A DNA stretch of 64,000 nt from Catenulispora sp. EB89. GTDB lineage: Bacteria > Actinomycetota > Actinomycetes > Streptomycetales > Catenulisporaceae. Each line of letters starts with the position of its first letter. Within the stretch, counting starts at the first letter, position 1. Both the position numbers and the translations under genes were made by a program. The notes below the pieces were generated by a model. It was not told where the DNA came from and searched no databases. It saw only the letters and a list, made by a program, of their open reading frames with translations. Of the stretch, positions 42,952 to 50,919 are shown piece after piece. The stretch is from positions 220,009 to 284,008 of the forward strand of contig NZ_JBGCCU010000015.1 in NCBI RefSeq assembly GCF_041261445.1. Reading direction: 5' to 3'.

Positions 42952-45521
42952 CAGCGCCTCCCCAGCGTCAGCAGCGGCTTGATCTGTCCGCGTTCGGGCA
43001 CGAACGCGACGGTCGGGTCGGGCGCGTCCGGCGCGTTGACGAACGTGGCGAAGCGGGCCAGCTTCGCCGGGTCGTCCAGCACCGCGCGCCATTCGTCGGT
43101 GTAGGCCTCGACGTGCGCGGCGATCAGCGCCTCCAGCTCCACGCCGCGCTCCTCGACGTCGTCGATCAGGACGCTGCGAAGCCGGTCCAGGCCGCCCTCG
43201 TAGCGCTCGACCCAGGTCGCGGTGCGCTCCAGCCGATCGGCCTCGGCGATGTACAGGGCCAGGAAGCGGTCGATGGTGCGGATCAGCGTCTCGTCGTCGA
43301 GGTCGGTGGCCAGCAGGTCGGCGTGCCGGGGCCGGGCGCCGCCGTTGCCGCCGACGTACAGGTTCCAGCCGCGCTCGGTGGCGATGACGCCGACATCCTT
43401 GGACTGCGCCTCGGCGCACTCCCGGGCGCAGCCGGACACCGCCATCTTGATCTTGTGCGGCGCCCGCAGGCCCCGGTAGCGCAGCTCCAGGTCGATGGCC
43501 GTCTTCACGGAGTCCTGGACGCCGTAGCGGCACCAGGTGGAGCCGACGCACGACTTCACGGTCCGCAGCGCCTTGCCGTAGGCGTGCCCTGATTCGAAGC
43601 CCGCGTCGACCAGCCGCTGCCAGATCTTCGGCAGGTCGGCCATCGTCGCCCCGAACAGGTCGATGCGCTGGCCGCCGGTGATCTTCGTGTAGAGGCCGAA
43701 GTCGCGCGCCACCTCGCCGATGACGATGAGCTTCTCCGGGGTGATCTCGCCGCCGGGGATGCGCGGGACGACCGAGTAGGAGCCGTTGCGCTGCAGGTTG
43801 GCCAGGACGTGGTCGTTGGTGTCCTGCAGGGCCGCCTGGCCGCCGTCCAGGACGTGCGGCTTGCTGTCGCCCTCGGCGAGCAGGCCGCCGAGGGAGGCGA
43901 GGATCGAGCCCACCGCCGGCTTGCAGACGTCGCAGCCGTCGGTGACGTTCTTGGCGGCGGTGCCGTGCTTGGCCAGCAGTTCCGCGTACGTGGTGACGCG
44001 GTCGCGGCGGACGATGGTGTAGAGCTCGGAGCGGGTCTGCGTGAAGTGTTCGCAGAGGGCTGAGCTACCGCCTCCGCCTTCCGATTTGATCAGGGCCTTG
44101 ATCGAGGTGGCGCAGGATCCGCATCCGGTCCCGGCCTTGGTGCAGCCGCCGATCTGCTTCGGCGTCACCTCGCCGTCGCCCTTCTCGACGAGGTCGTGGA
44201 TGGCGCCGCAGATCGCGCCCTTGGTGACGTTGTGGCACGAGCACAGGACGGCCGCGTCCGGCAGGGCGGAGGGCCCGATCCCGGCGGAGCCGGCGGTTCC
44301 GGCCGGCAGCAACAGCGCCTCGGGCGCGGCCGGCGGCTGCTCGCCGACCAGGGCGCGCAGCGTGCCGTAGTCACCGGCGTCGCCGACCAGGATGCCGCCG
44401 AGCAGCCGGCCGTCCGGGGCGATGGTGAGCTTGCGGTAGACACGGCGGCGGGAGTCGCTGTAGGTGGCGGACATCGCGCCGTCCTCGGCCCCGAAGGCGT
44501 CGCCGAAGCTGGCCACCTCCACGCCGAGGAGCTTGAGCTTGGTGGAGGTGTCGGCGCCGGTGAAAGTGCGACCCTCGACCAGTTCGGCGAGGTGCGCGGC
44601 GACCGTCTCAGCCATCTGATACCCGGGCGCGACCAGGCCGTAGACCCGGCCGTCGGCGGCCAGCGCGCACTCGCCGATCGCGTAGACGCGCGGGTCGGAG
44701 GTGCGGCACAGCTCGTCGACGACGATGCCGCCGCGCGCGCCGACGTCCAGCCCCGAGGAGCGGGCCAGACCGTCCTCGGGCCGCACACCGGCAGCGAAGA
44801 CGACCAGGTCGGCCTCGATGGTCTCGACGTCCTCGCCGCGGATCGCCCGCACGGCGGTGGCGACCCCGTCGGCATCGACCAGGACCTTGTCCAGCCGCGT
44901 GCCGGTGTGCAGGGTGACTCCGAGCTCTGCGATACGTCCCTGCAACGCGGCCGCGCCGCCGTCGTCCACCTGCAGCGGCATCAGGCGCGGCGCGAACTCC
45001 ACGACCGTGGTCTTCAGCCCCAGGCTGGTCAACGCCCTGGCGGCCTCCAGCCCGAGCAGCCCGCCGCCGACCACGACCCCGCAGCCGCGGCCGTTCTCGG
45101 CGGCGTAGGCGGCGATGGCCTCGACGTCGTCCAGGGTGCGGTAGACGAAACAGCCGGGCGCCTGGTGGTTCTCCACCGGCGGCACGAACGGCCGCGAACC
45201 GGTGGCCAGCACCAGCGCGTCGTAGCTGCGCACGCTGCCGTCCGCGGCGGTGACGGTCCGCGCCTCCCGGTCGACGCTCGCGACCGCGACCCCGCTGACC
45301 ACCTCGACGGCCCCGTCCGGGTACGGGTCGAGGTGCAGGGAGGCCTGGTCGCGGTCGTCGAACCACGACGAGAGGCGGACGCGGTCGTAGGCGGGCCGGT
45401 CCTCGGCCCCGAAGACGGTGACGGCCGGCGCCGGCTGCCCGTGCTCCAGCAGGCTGGAGACGAAGCGGTGGGCAACCATGCCGTGACCGACGACGAGGAC
45501 GGTGCGCTGCGAGGGGCTCAT
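42951..45521 (-). CDS. nirB: Assimilatory nitrite reductase large subunit
   Basis: 856 residues. FAD domain: VVGHGMVAHRFV and ATGSRPF. NAD domain: GGGLLGLEAARAL. A BFD-like [2Fe-2S] region has CSCHNVTKGAI and CTKAGTGCGSC. The sulfite/nitrite reductase halves end with the siroheme/4Fe-4S cysteines in CVGSTWCRYG and SGCARECAEA. It reduces nitrite to ammonium with six electrons. The ATG follows CTTGGAGG closely. The frame stays open further upstream to 45854 without a start as good. It is divergent from an NnaR-type regulator. Confidence 0.93.
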   Translation of the reverse strand: MSPSQRTVLVVGHGMVAHRFVSSLLEHGQPAPAVTVFGAEDRPAYDRVRLSSWFDDRDQASLHLDPYPDGAVEVVSGVAVASVDREARTVTAADGSVRSYDALVLATGSRPFVPPVENHQAPGCFVYRTLDDVEAIAAYAAENGRGCGVVVGGGLLGLEAARALTSLGLKTTVVEFAPRLMPLQVDDGGAAALQGRIAELGVTLHTGTRLDKVLVDADGVATAVRAIRGEDVETIEADLVVFAAGVRPEDGLARSSGLDVGARGGIVVDELCRTSDPRVYAIGECALAADGRVYGLVAPGYQMAETVAAHLAELVEGRTFTGADTSTKLKLLGVEVASFGDAFGAEDGAMSATYSDSRRRVYRKLTIAPDGRLLGGILVGDAGDYGTLRALVGEQPPAAPEALLLPAGTAGSAGIGPSALPDAAVLCSCHNVTKGAICGAIHDLVEKGDGEVTPKQIGGCTKAGTGCGSCATSIKALIKSEGGGGSSALCEHFTQTRSELYTIVRRDRVTTYAELLAKHGTAAKNVTDGCDVCKPAVGSILASLGGLLAEGDSKPHVLDGGQAALQDTNDHVLANLQRNGSYSVVPRIPGGEITPEKLIVIGEVARDFGLYTKITGGQRIDLFGATMADLPKIWQRLVDAGFESGHAYGKALRTVKSCVGSTWCRYGVQDSVKTAIDLELRYRGLRAPHKIKMAVSGCARECAEAQSKDVGVIATERGWNLYVGGNGGARPRHADLLATDLDDETLIRTIDRFLALYIAEADRLERTATWVERYEGGLDRLRSVLIDDVEERGVELEALIAAHVEAYTDEWRAVLDDPAKLARFATFVNAPDAPDPTVAFVPERGQIKPLLTLGRR

Positions 45522-45814
45522 GTCCTCCAAGCTGCCGCCGCGCCGTTTCCCGTCCGCGTCGGGTTTGTTACGCCTCGCCGAAACCGCCCGCACCGCGCCC
45601 CGGCGCTGATGTGAGAAGCAGCGATGTGAGAAGCGCGACCGCTGCGCCGATGGTTTCGGCGCGGTCACCGACGGCGAAGATCCGTGCCTCGCCGAGTGAG
45701 TAAGCACTGCGCGACAAATGGTTACGCAGGGCCGCGAGTCGAACGCGAACCGTCTTACCGCCCCGTAGCCGGTCGGCAACACCACCGTAATCGGACGTGG
45801 AGATAGTGCGGCAC
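45522..45814. promoter_or_regulatory. Divergent nirB/NnaR-type regulator control region (293 bases)
   Basis: No gene. GTTACG occurs at 45567-45572 and 45721-45726. An imperfect inverted pair GGTTTG/GAAACC brackets 45563-45586. These resemble parts of the GlnR half-site (GTNAC), but I see no full GTnAC-n6-GaAAc pair, so GlnR binding is not claimed. A -10-like GATAGT at 45802-45807 sits seven bases before the regulator ATG. Confidence 0.55.
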
Positions 45815-46990
45815 ATGGACACGATGACAACCGATTCGGATACCCCGGGTTCACCGACGGTCACGCAGGCCGGAGCGCACCCCGAACCCCTGGTCGGCTG
45901 CGTCGTGGCGATCACTTCCGACCGGCGGCGGGAAGAACTCGGGGCGATGCTGCGGCGGCGCGGCGCGGAGATCATGATGGCCCCGACCATGCGCATCATC
46001 CCCCTGAGCGACGACCGGGTGCTGCGGGCCGCGACCGAGGAGTGCCTGCGCGGGCCGCTGGACTACGCGGTGGCGACGACCGGGATCGGCTGGCGGGCGT
46101 GGATCTCCACGGCCGAGGGCTGGGGCCTGGCCGAGCCGCTGTCGGCGGTGCTGGCGTCCGCCACCCTGGCCGCCCGGGGCCCGAAGGCGACGGGCGCGAT
46201 CCGGCAGTGTGGGATGCGCGAAACGTATTCGCCGCCATCGGAGTCCTCCTCCGAATTGCTGGCCTGGCTGCTGGCCCGCGACCTGGCCGGCACCCGCATC
46301 GCGGTCCAGCTGCACGGCAGCGCGGACACCGCGTTCCTCGACGCGCTGCGCGGCGCCGGCGCGGAGGTCGTACCGGTGCCGGTGTACCAGTGGGGCGCGC
46401 CACAGGACACGGCCGCGGTCGGCCGCCTGGTCGAGGCGGTGGTCCGGCGCCAGGTGCACGCGGTGGCCTTCACCTCGGCCCCCGGCGCGGCGGCGTTCCT
46501 GGCGGCGGCGGAGAACGACGGCAACCTGAACCGCGTCGTGGACGCGATGCAGGCGGACGTCCTGGCGGCGTGCATCGGCCCGGTCTGCGCGGCACCGCTG
46601 GAGCCGCACGGCATCACCCCGGTGTGGCCGGACCGCGGCCGCCTGGGCTCGCTGGCCCGGGTGATAACGGCGGAGCTGCCCCCGCGCGTCCGGCGGCGGC
46701 TCAACACCCCGGGCCGCGACATCGTGGTGCAGGGCAACGCGGTCCTGATCGACGGCCGCCCGGTCCCCCTGTCCCCCCTCCCGGCCGGCGTCCTGCGCGA
46801 GCTGGCCCGCCAGCCCGGCCGCGTCCTGAGCCGCGCCGAGCTGCTACGCCGCGTCTGGACCGGCATGCGCCGCGACGAGCACGCGGTGGAGGCGACGGTC
46901 GCCCGGCTGCGGACCTCGCTCGGGGAACACGCGGACGTGGTGGCGACGGTGACGAAGCGGGGGTACCGGCTCGCGGTGGAGCCGAGCTGA
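45815..46990 (+). CDS. nnaR: HemD-like domain fused to a winged-helix DNA-binding domain (NnaR-type regulator)
   Basis: 391 residues. The first about 270 are uroporphyrinogen-III-synthase-like (VGCVVAITSDRRREELGAM; TGIGWRAW; FTSAPGAAAFL). The last about 100 are an OmpR-type winged helix (LSPLPAGVLRELARQPGRVLSRAEL; VEATVARLRTSLG; KRGYRLA). This fusion matches NnaR, a regulator of nitrate/nitrite assimilation in Streptomyces and Mycobacterium that cooperates with GlnR. The divergent position to nirB supports this. An enzymatic HemD role is unlikely. ATG 45815 is chosen from the -10-like GATAGT seven bases upstream; a GTG at 45797 is the alternative. Confidence 0.88.
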   Translation: MDTMTTDSDTPGSPTVTQAGAHPEPLVGCVVAITSDRRREELGAMLRRRGAEIMMAPTMRIIPLSDDRVLRAATEECLRGPLDYAVATTGIGWRAWISTAEGWGLAEPLSAVLASATLAARGPKATGAIRQCGMRETYSPPSESSSELLAWLLARDLAGTRIAVQLHGSADTAFLDALRGAGAEVVPVPVYQWGAPQDTAAVGRLVEAVVRRQVHAVAFTSAPGAAAFLAAAENDGNLNRVVDAMQADVLAACIGPVCAAPLEPHGITPVWPDRGRLGSLARVITAELPPRVRRRLNTPGRDIVVQGNAVLIDGRPVPLSPLPAGVLRELARQPGRVLSRAELLRRVWTGMRRDEHAVEATVARLRTSLGEHADVVATVTKRGYRLAVEPS

Positions 46991-47280
46991 GCGAGATGCT
47001 TTCGGCGTGGCGTGGGTAGGGCCCACCCCGTTTCCTTTCTCGTGTCCCCGCAAGGGGGACGCCTGGCCTCTGGGCCCGGGATGGCTGTTTGCCCCCTGCA
47101 GTACCTATGGCCTGGGAGGAGTTGCCGCCGGGCCCGGGGCACTGCTTGACCGCTGATAAGGGGCCTGGTCCACTCCCGTGCCCGCAACGCCGGGCCAGTG
47201 GGGAGCGGCCTGCGTAACGTGGTTGCCGGCGTGCGGTGCGATGGCCGAGGCCAGGACGTGACGTGCTGGGGAGGGGCGGC
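46991..47280 (+). ncRNA. Possible bridge RNA region of the IS110-family element
   Basis: This 290-base non-coding stretch precedes the transposase. It can form hairpins GTGGG/CCCAC (47012-47026), GTCCCC/GGGGAC (47044-47060) and GGCC/GGCC (47065-47076), with more GC-rich stems up to about 47140. In IS110-group elements the left-end non-coding region encodes a structured bridge RNA that directs target and donor pairing. The position and structure fit; the exact RNA ends and its guide loops are not resolved here. Confidence 0.4.
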
Positions 47281-48490
47281 GTGTACGACACCAGCGGTAT
47301 CGGTGTCTTCCTCCGGCTGGATGTCGGCATGGGCGAACACCACACCCATGGACTGACCCCGGCCCCGGCCGGGAAGAAGGTCTTCGACAAGCGGCTACCG
47401 AACACCGAGCCCAGGCTGCGGGCTGTGTTCGACAAGCTCACAGAGAAGTTCGGCACGGTGCTGGTGGTCGTGGACCAGCCGGCGAACATCGGGGCACTGC
47501 CGCTGACGGTGGCCCGTGATTGCGGCTGCCAGGTCGCCTACCTGCCCGGTCTGGCCATGCGCCGCGCGGCGGAGACGTACGAAGGCGAGGCCAAGACCGA
47601 CGCCCGGGACGCGTTCGTCATCGCCGACGTGGCCCGGACCAACCCGCGAGCCCTGCGGCAGATCACGGTGGCTGACGAGACCCAGGCCGAGCTGACCATG
47701 CTGGTCGGGTTTGATGACGACCTGGCCGGGGAGTCCACCCGCACCTCCAACCGGCTGCGTGGCCTGCTCGCGCAGATCCACCCGAGCCTGGAACGCTTGC
47801 TCGGCCCTCGCATCCAGCATGGGGCCGTGCTCGAGCTGCTGGGCCGCTGCGGCTCCCCCGAGCAGCTGCGGAAGGTACGGACCACCCGGATCGCCAAGGT
47901 GCACAAGCCCAAAGCGCCGCGGATGGCCGAGCGGCTCGCGGCCGAGATCACCAAGGCGCTGGCTGAGCAGACCGTCGTCGTGCCCGGAACGAACGCCTCC
48001 GCGGTCATCGTGCCTTCGCTGGCCCGCCAGCTGTCCGGCATCCTGAAACAACGCCGCATGCTGAAGAGCCAGCTCGATGCCCTGCTGGAGGCCCACCCTC
48101 TTTCCCGACTCCTGACCTCGATGCCTGGCGTCGGGGTCAGGATCGCCGCCACCTTGCTGGTCACCGTCGGCGACGGCAGCACCTTCCCCGATGCCGACCA
48201 CCTCGCCTCCTACGCCGGGCTGTCCCCGGCCACCAGGTCCTCTGGATCCTCCATCAAGGGCGAGCACGCGCCCAAACGCGGGAACCGGCAGCTCAAACGG
48301 GCCATGTTCCTGTCCGCGTTCGCCGCCCTGCACGATCCCGTCTCCCGTGCCTACTACGACCGACACCGTGCTGGCGGCAAGACCCACACCCAGGCACTGC
48401 TGCGCCTGGCCCGCCGCCGCATCACCGTGCTGTTCGCGATGCTCCGCGACGGGGCGTTCTACCAACGTCAAACGGTCGCGCAACAAGCGA
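46995..48490 (+). mobile_element. IS110-family insertion sequence (ends approximate)
   Basis: The element consists of a left non-coding region and one transposase gene. IS110 elements lack long inverted repeats and duplicate no target, so ends cannot be read from repeats. The left limit is set just after the nnaR stop codon and the right limit where transposase homology ends and the antisense small gene begins. Both are estimates. Confidence 0.6.
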
Positions 48491-48702
48491 TCAGCTCTCA
48501 GGCTGCAGACGTTCGCGGGCTGCCGCGAGCCGCTGATCATAGTCAGCAGCGAACAGCTCGGGCAGCGATTTGTCCAACGTCCCGGAGATCTTGTGGATCG
48601 GCGCCCACACTGCCGGATCATCAATCATCTGGCCAAGGCCCGTCATCTGAAGGCGCTCCAACCAGTGCGACAACACCAACGCCTCGTCACCCGTCAGCTT
48701 GA
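47281..48702 (+). CDS. IS110-family transposase (RuvC-like DEDD plus Tnp2 domain)
   Basis: 473 residues. The N-terminal DEDD domain: LRLDVGMGEHH (D14), VVVDQPANIG (D65 in the usual Glu position) and KTDARDAFVIAD (D107, D110). The C-terminal Tnp2 domain: LLTSMPGVGVRIAATL, then SSGSSIKGEHAPKRGN with the active Ser, and YYDRHRAGGKTHTQAL. Homology ends near residue 400 (about 48480). The last 73 residues read through flanking DNA antisense to another gene, so the native stop seems absent. GTG 47281 has GGGGAGGGG upstream. The element needs its own RNA for targeting in this family. Confidence 0.85.
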   Translation: MYDTSGIGVFLRLDVGMGEHHTHGLTPAPAGKKVFDKRLPNTEPRLRAVFDKLTEKFGTVLVVVDQPANIGALPLTVARDCGCQVAYLPGLAMRRAAETYEGEAKTDARDAFVIADVARTNPRALRQITVADETQAELTMLVGFDDDLAGESTRTSNRLRGLLAQIHPSLERLLGPRIQHGAVLELLGRCGSPEQLRKVRTTRIAKVHKPKAPRMAERLAAEITKALAEQTVVVPGTNASAVIVPSLARQLSGILKQRRMLKSQLDALLEAHPLSRLLTSMPGVGVRIAATLLVTVGDGSTFPDADHLASYAGLSPATRSSGSSIKGEHAPKRGNRQLKRAMFLSAFAALHDPVSRAYYDRHRAGGKTHTQALLRLARRRITVLFAMLRDGAFYQRQTVAQQAISSQAADVRGLPRAADHSQQRTARAAICPTSRRSCGSAPTLPDHQSSGQGPSSEGAPTSATTPTPRHPSA

Positions 48703-48724
48703 TCGTCACGCCCCCATCGACCAC
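48491..48724 (-). CDS. Small uncharacterised protein, about 77 residues
   Basis: A short protein of mixed helix and strand: TIKLTGDEALVLSHWLERL, then KISGTLDKSLPELF and a charged C-terminal helix ending LQPES. Similar short proteins are common in actinomycetes and uncharacterised. The GTG at 48724 has GGAGG five bases upstream; a TTG at 48742 would add six residues. Its 3' end abuts, and its coding strand is antisense to, the transposase readthrough tail, so it is native flanking sequence beside the insertion. Confidence 0.6.
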   Translation of the reverse strand: MVDGGVTIKLTGDEALVLSHWLERLQMTGLGQMIDDPAVWAPIHKISGTLDKSLPELFAADYDQRLAAARERLQPES

Positions 48725-48897
48725 GAACACCTCCAGTGCCAACCCTTACAGACCACGCCAAGCTATCCAGAATCGAGCCGCGCGCCGGCGCTGGTCAACA
48801 CTCGATCCCCGAAATCGGCACGAAATGGCGTCAAACGAGCGAACCGGGCGCCGAAAAGCGTGCGGCCCGGGCGCCCGCCGCCTGGCATCCTGCCGGA

Positions 48898-49701
48898 GTG
48901 ACCTCGCTCAGCTTCACCAACGTCCCGCCGCCCGACCACCCCGTCCCCGATCCGGTCCGCGCGGCGGCGGGCGGCCGGCCGATCGTGCCGGTCTGGTACA
49001 ACGAGGCCGCCTCGACGTTCCGGCTCGGCGCGGGCCCGGACGCCCGCTATGCGAAGTGGGCACCGGCCGGCAGTGACCTGGACCTGGCCGGCGAGGCGGC
49101 GCGAATGCGGTGGGCCGGGACGTACGTGGCTGTACCGCAGGTCTTGGAGCAGGCGTCGAACGCCGAGGGCGCGTGGCTCATCACCGCCGCGCTGGATGGG
49201 GAGATGGCCGTCGTCGACCGGTGGAAGCAGGATCCTGCGACCGCCGTCCGCGTGATCGGCGAGAGTCTGCGCACGTTCCACGACGCGCTGCCGGTCGCCG
49301 TGTGCCCCTTCAGCGCCTCCGCCGAGGAGCGGGTCGCCGAGGCCGAGCGCAACGCCGACAGTCGCGCGCACCGCACACTGCATCCCGACTTCGCCGGCCG
49401 CACGCGGGCCGAGGTCCTGAAGCGCCTGGCCGACATCCCGCCGGTCGACAAGCTCGTGGTCTGCCACGGCGACACCTGCGCCCCGAACACCCTGCTGACC
49501 CCCGACGGCCGCTTCGCCGGGCACGTGGACCTCGGCGCCCTCGGCGTCGCGGACCGCTGGTCGGACCTGGCGATCGCCACCTGGTCGACCACCTGGAACT
49601 ACGGCGACGGCTGGCAGGAGCCGCTGCTCGACGCGTACGGGATCGCGCCCGATCCCGAACGCACCGAGTACTACCGGCTGCTCTGGGAAGTAGGCCCCTG
49701 A
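48898..49701 (+). CDS. APH(3')-like aminoglycoside phosphotransferase family protein
   Basis: 267 residues, the length of APH(3') enzymes. K53 in YAKWAP is the ATP-anchoring Lys; HGDTCAPN (190-197) has catalytic D192 and N197; HVDLGALGVADRWSDLA carries metal-binding D211; and the end YYRLLWEV is the usual C-terminus. Intrinsic versions are found in producers and soil actinomycetes. Whether it gives kanamycin-type resistance here is untested. The GTG is preceded by a weak CATCCT plus six bases. The last 31 bases overlap the convergent hypothetical gene. Confidence 0.85.
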   Translation: MTSLSFTNVPPPDHPVPDPVRAAAGGRPIVPVWYNEAASTFRLGAGPDARYAKWAPAGSDLDLAGEAARMRWAGTYVAVPQVLEQASNAEGAWLITAALDGEMAVVDRWKQDPATAVRVIGESLRTFHDALPVAVCPFSASAEERVAEAERNADSRAHRTLHPDFAGRTRAEVLKRLADIPPVDKLVVCHGDTCAPNTLLTPDGRFAGHVDLGALGVADRWSDLAIATWSTTWNYGDGWQEPLLDAYGIAPDPERTEYYRLLWEVGP

Positions 49702-50159
49702 GCCACGGCTGACCCCGCTGATCCGGCCGACCCGGCTGACCCCGCCGACCCCGCCGACCCCGCCGACCCGGCCGACCCGGCCGACGGGACCGGACCGGCG
49801 GCATCGCCCCGCGGACCGCCACTCATCCCGCCGACGATCCGCCACCGCTCGACCAACATCGGCACCAGCACGTTCCGCCAGACCTCCAGATCGACCTGCC
49901 CGCTGGTCATCCCCCCGCGCGCCAACTCCTCGCGGTAGATCCGGTCGGTGGACGTGTCCTGAAGGTCGTTCCCGGTCAGCCATCGGAACGAGGAGCGCAG
50001 GATCTCGACCAGGTCGCGCTCAGCGGTGGGCAGGACCTGTTTCGCCAGCATGGTGCGCATGGATCGCCACAGATACGGATCCCCGCGCAGACCCCACGTA
50101 GCCGGTTCCGGTTCGAAGAGGTCGGCGACCATGCCGACCGGGGCGGGCGCATCGATCAT
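49671..50159 (-). CDS. Uncharacterised protein with C-terminal Gly-Ser-Ala repeat
   Basis: 162 residues, not recognised. The folded part (about 1-120) contains helices such as YLWRSMRTMLAKQVLP and LVEILRSSFRWLTGN, and a segment VWRNVLVPMLVERW. From about residue 127 the protein is a GSAGSA tandem (nine units), then a short Ser/Gln end. The repeat is coded over and beyond the end of the APH gene on the other strand. ATG has GAAGGAAG upstream. No function is inferred. Confidence 0.65.
   Translation of the reverse strand: MIDAPAPVGMVADLFEPEPATWGLRGDPYLWRSMRTMLAKQVLPTAERDLVEILRSSFRWLTGNDLQDTSTDRIYREELARGGMTSGQVDLEVWRNVLVPMLVERWRIVGGMSGGPRGDAAGPVPSAGSAGSAGSAGSAGSAGSAGSAGSAVAQGPTSQSSR
49708..49791. 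repeat. Nine-base tandem repeat, CCGACCCCG-type
   Basis: Units of (C/G)CCGACCC(C/G) repeat about nine times, coding GSA on the minus strand. It is prone to length change and could vary between strains. Confidence 0.75.
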
Positions 50160-50290
50160 GTCGCGAACTTCCTTCAGTCACCACGTCTAGCGCAGATCTT
50201 CCCGAATCTGCCCGGTCCTTACAAGACGCCGCGTGCTGAGAACTTGCTGAAGAAATGCGAAGCAGCCGGTGCCGGGAATCAGCACCCTGA

Positions 50291-50905
50291 TCAGCGCCGC
50301 CGCAACCCGTCGAACACCAGATGCGTCACCGCCGAGGCGACATCGTCGGCGGACCACCGCCCCGGCCCCGGCCGGTACCACTCCACCACCGAGTTCACCA
50401 TCCCGAACACCAGCCGCGAGGCCAGATGCGGATCCAGGTCCGTCCGCAGCACCCCGGCCGCCGCCGCCCGCTCCACGAACCCGGCCAGCCGGCGGTCGAT
50501 CTCCCGCCGCCGGGCCTGCGCCGCCCGCTCGGCCTCGGTGTTGCCGCGCACGCGCAGCAGCAGCGTCACGTACGGCAGCTCCTCGACCAGGATCTGCACC
50601 GCGCGGAACACCGCCTGCTCCACCCGGTCCAGCTCCCCGGCGTCCGGCAGCGGCTCCAGCGTGTCCAACGCGTCCAGCGACCCGTTCAGCGCGTCCAGGG
50701 CCCGGTTGACGCCGCGCGTCAGCAGCTCCTCCTTGCCCTTGACGTGGTGGTAGATCGACGACTTCGTGATCCCCGCGGCTCGCGCCAGATCCTCCATGCT
50801 GGTGCCGTCGTACCCGCGCTCGTTGAACACGGCCACGGCGACTTCCAGCAGGGAGTCGGGGGTGTAGGTGGTGCGCTTGGAGGAAGCGCTCTCCTGGGCA
50901 CTCAT
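50291..50905 (-). CDS. TetR-family regulator of phenylacetate genes (PaaR-like)
   Basis: 204 residues. TetR HTH (LLEVAVAVFNERGYDGTSMEDLARAAGI broken as LLEVAVAVFNERGYDG and TSMEDLARAAGITKSS; then IYHHVKGKEELL) and a C-terminal ligand domain ending SAVTHLVFDGLRRR. It is directly downstream of paaK, and a TetR-type palindrome lies in the paaH-paaN intergenic region, so it probably represses the genes until phenylacetyl-CoA binds, as PaaR proteins do. An ATG at 50905 is preferred. A TTG at 50923 would overlap the paaK stop by four bases, and coupling would favour it. Confidence 0.83.
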   Translation of the reverse strand: MSAQESASSKRTTYTPDSLLEVAVAVFNERGYDGTSMEDLARAAGITKSSIYHHVKGKEELLTRGVNRALDALNGSLDALDTLEPLPDAGELDRVEQAVFRAVQILVEELPYVTLLLRVRGNTEAERAAQARRREIDRRLAGFVERAAAAGVLRTDLDPHLASRLVFGMVNSVVEWYRPGPGRWSADDVASAVTHLVFDGLRRR

Positions 50906-50919
50906 GGAAACCCGTGTAC

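Noticed and set aside
45561..45730. GlnR operator upstream of nirB
   Set aside because: Single GTTAC half-sites are present, but the paired GaAAc at six-base spacing was not found.
42951..45854. 967-residue NirB with a long N-terminal extension
   Set aside because: A Met at 45521 with GGAGG upstream starts the FAD domain, and the extension would overlap the regulator gene on the other strand.
49708..49791. Tandem nonamers as a CRISPR array
   Set aside because: The repeats are contiguous, without spacers, and code for a GSA tail.
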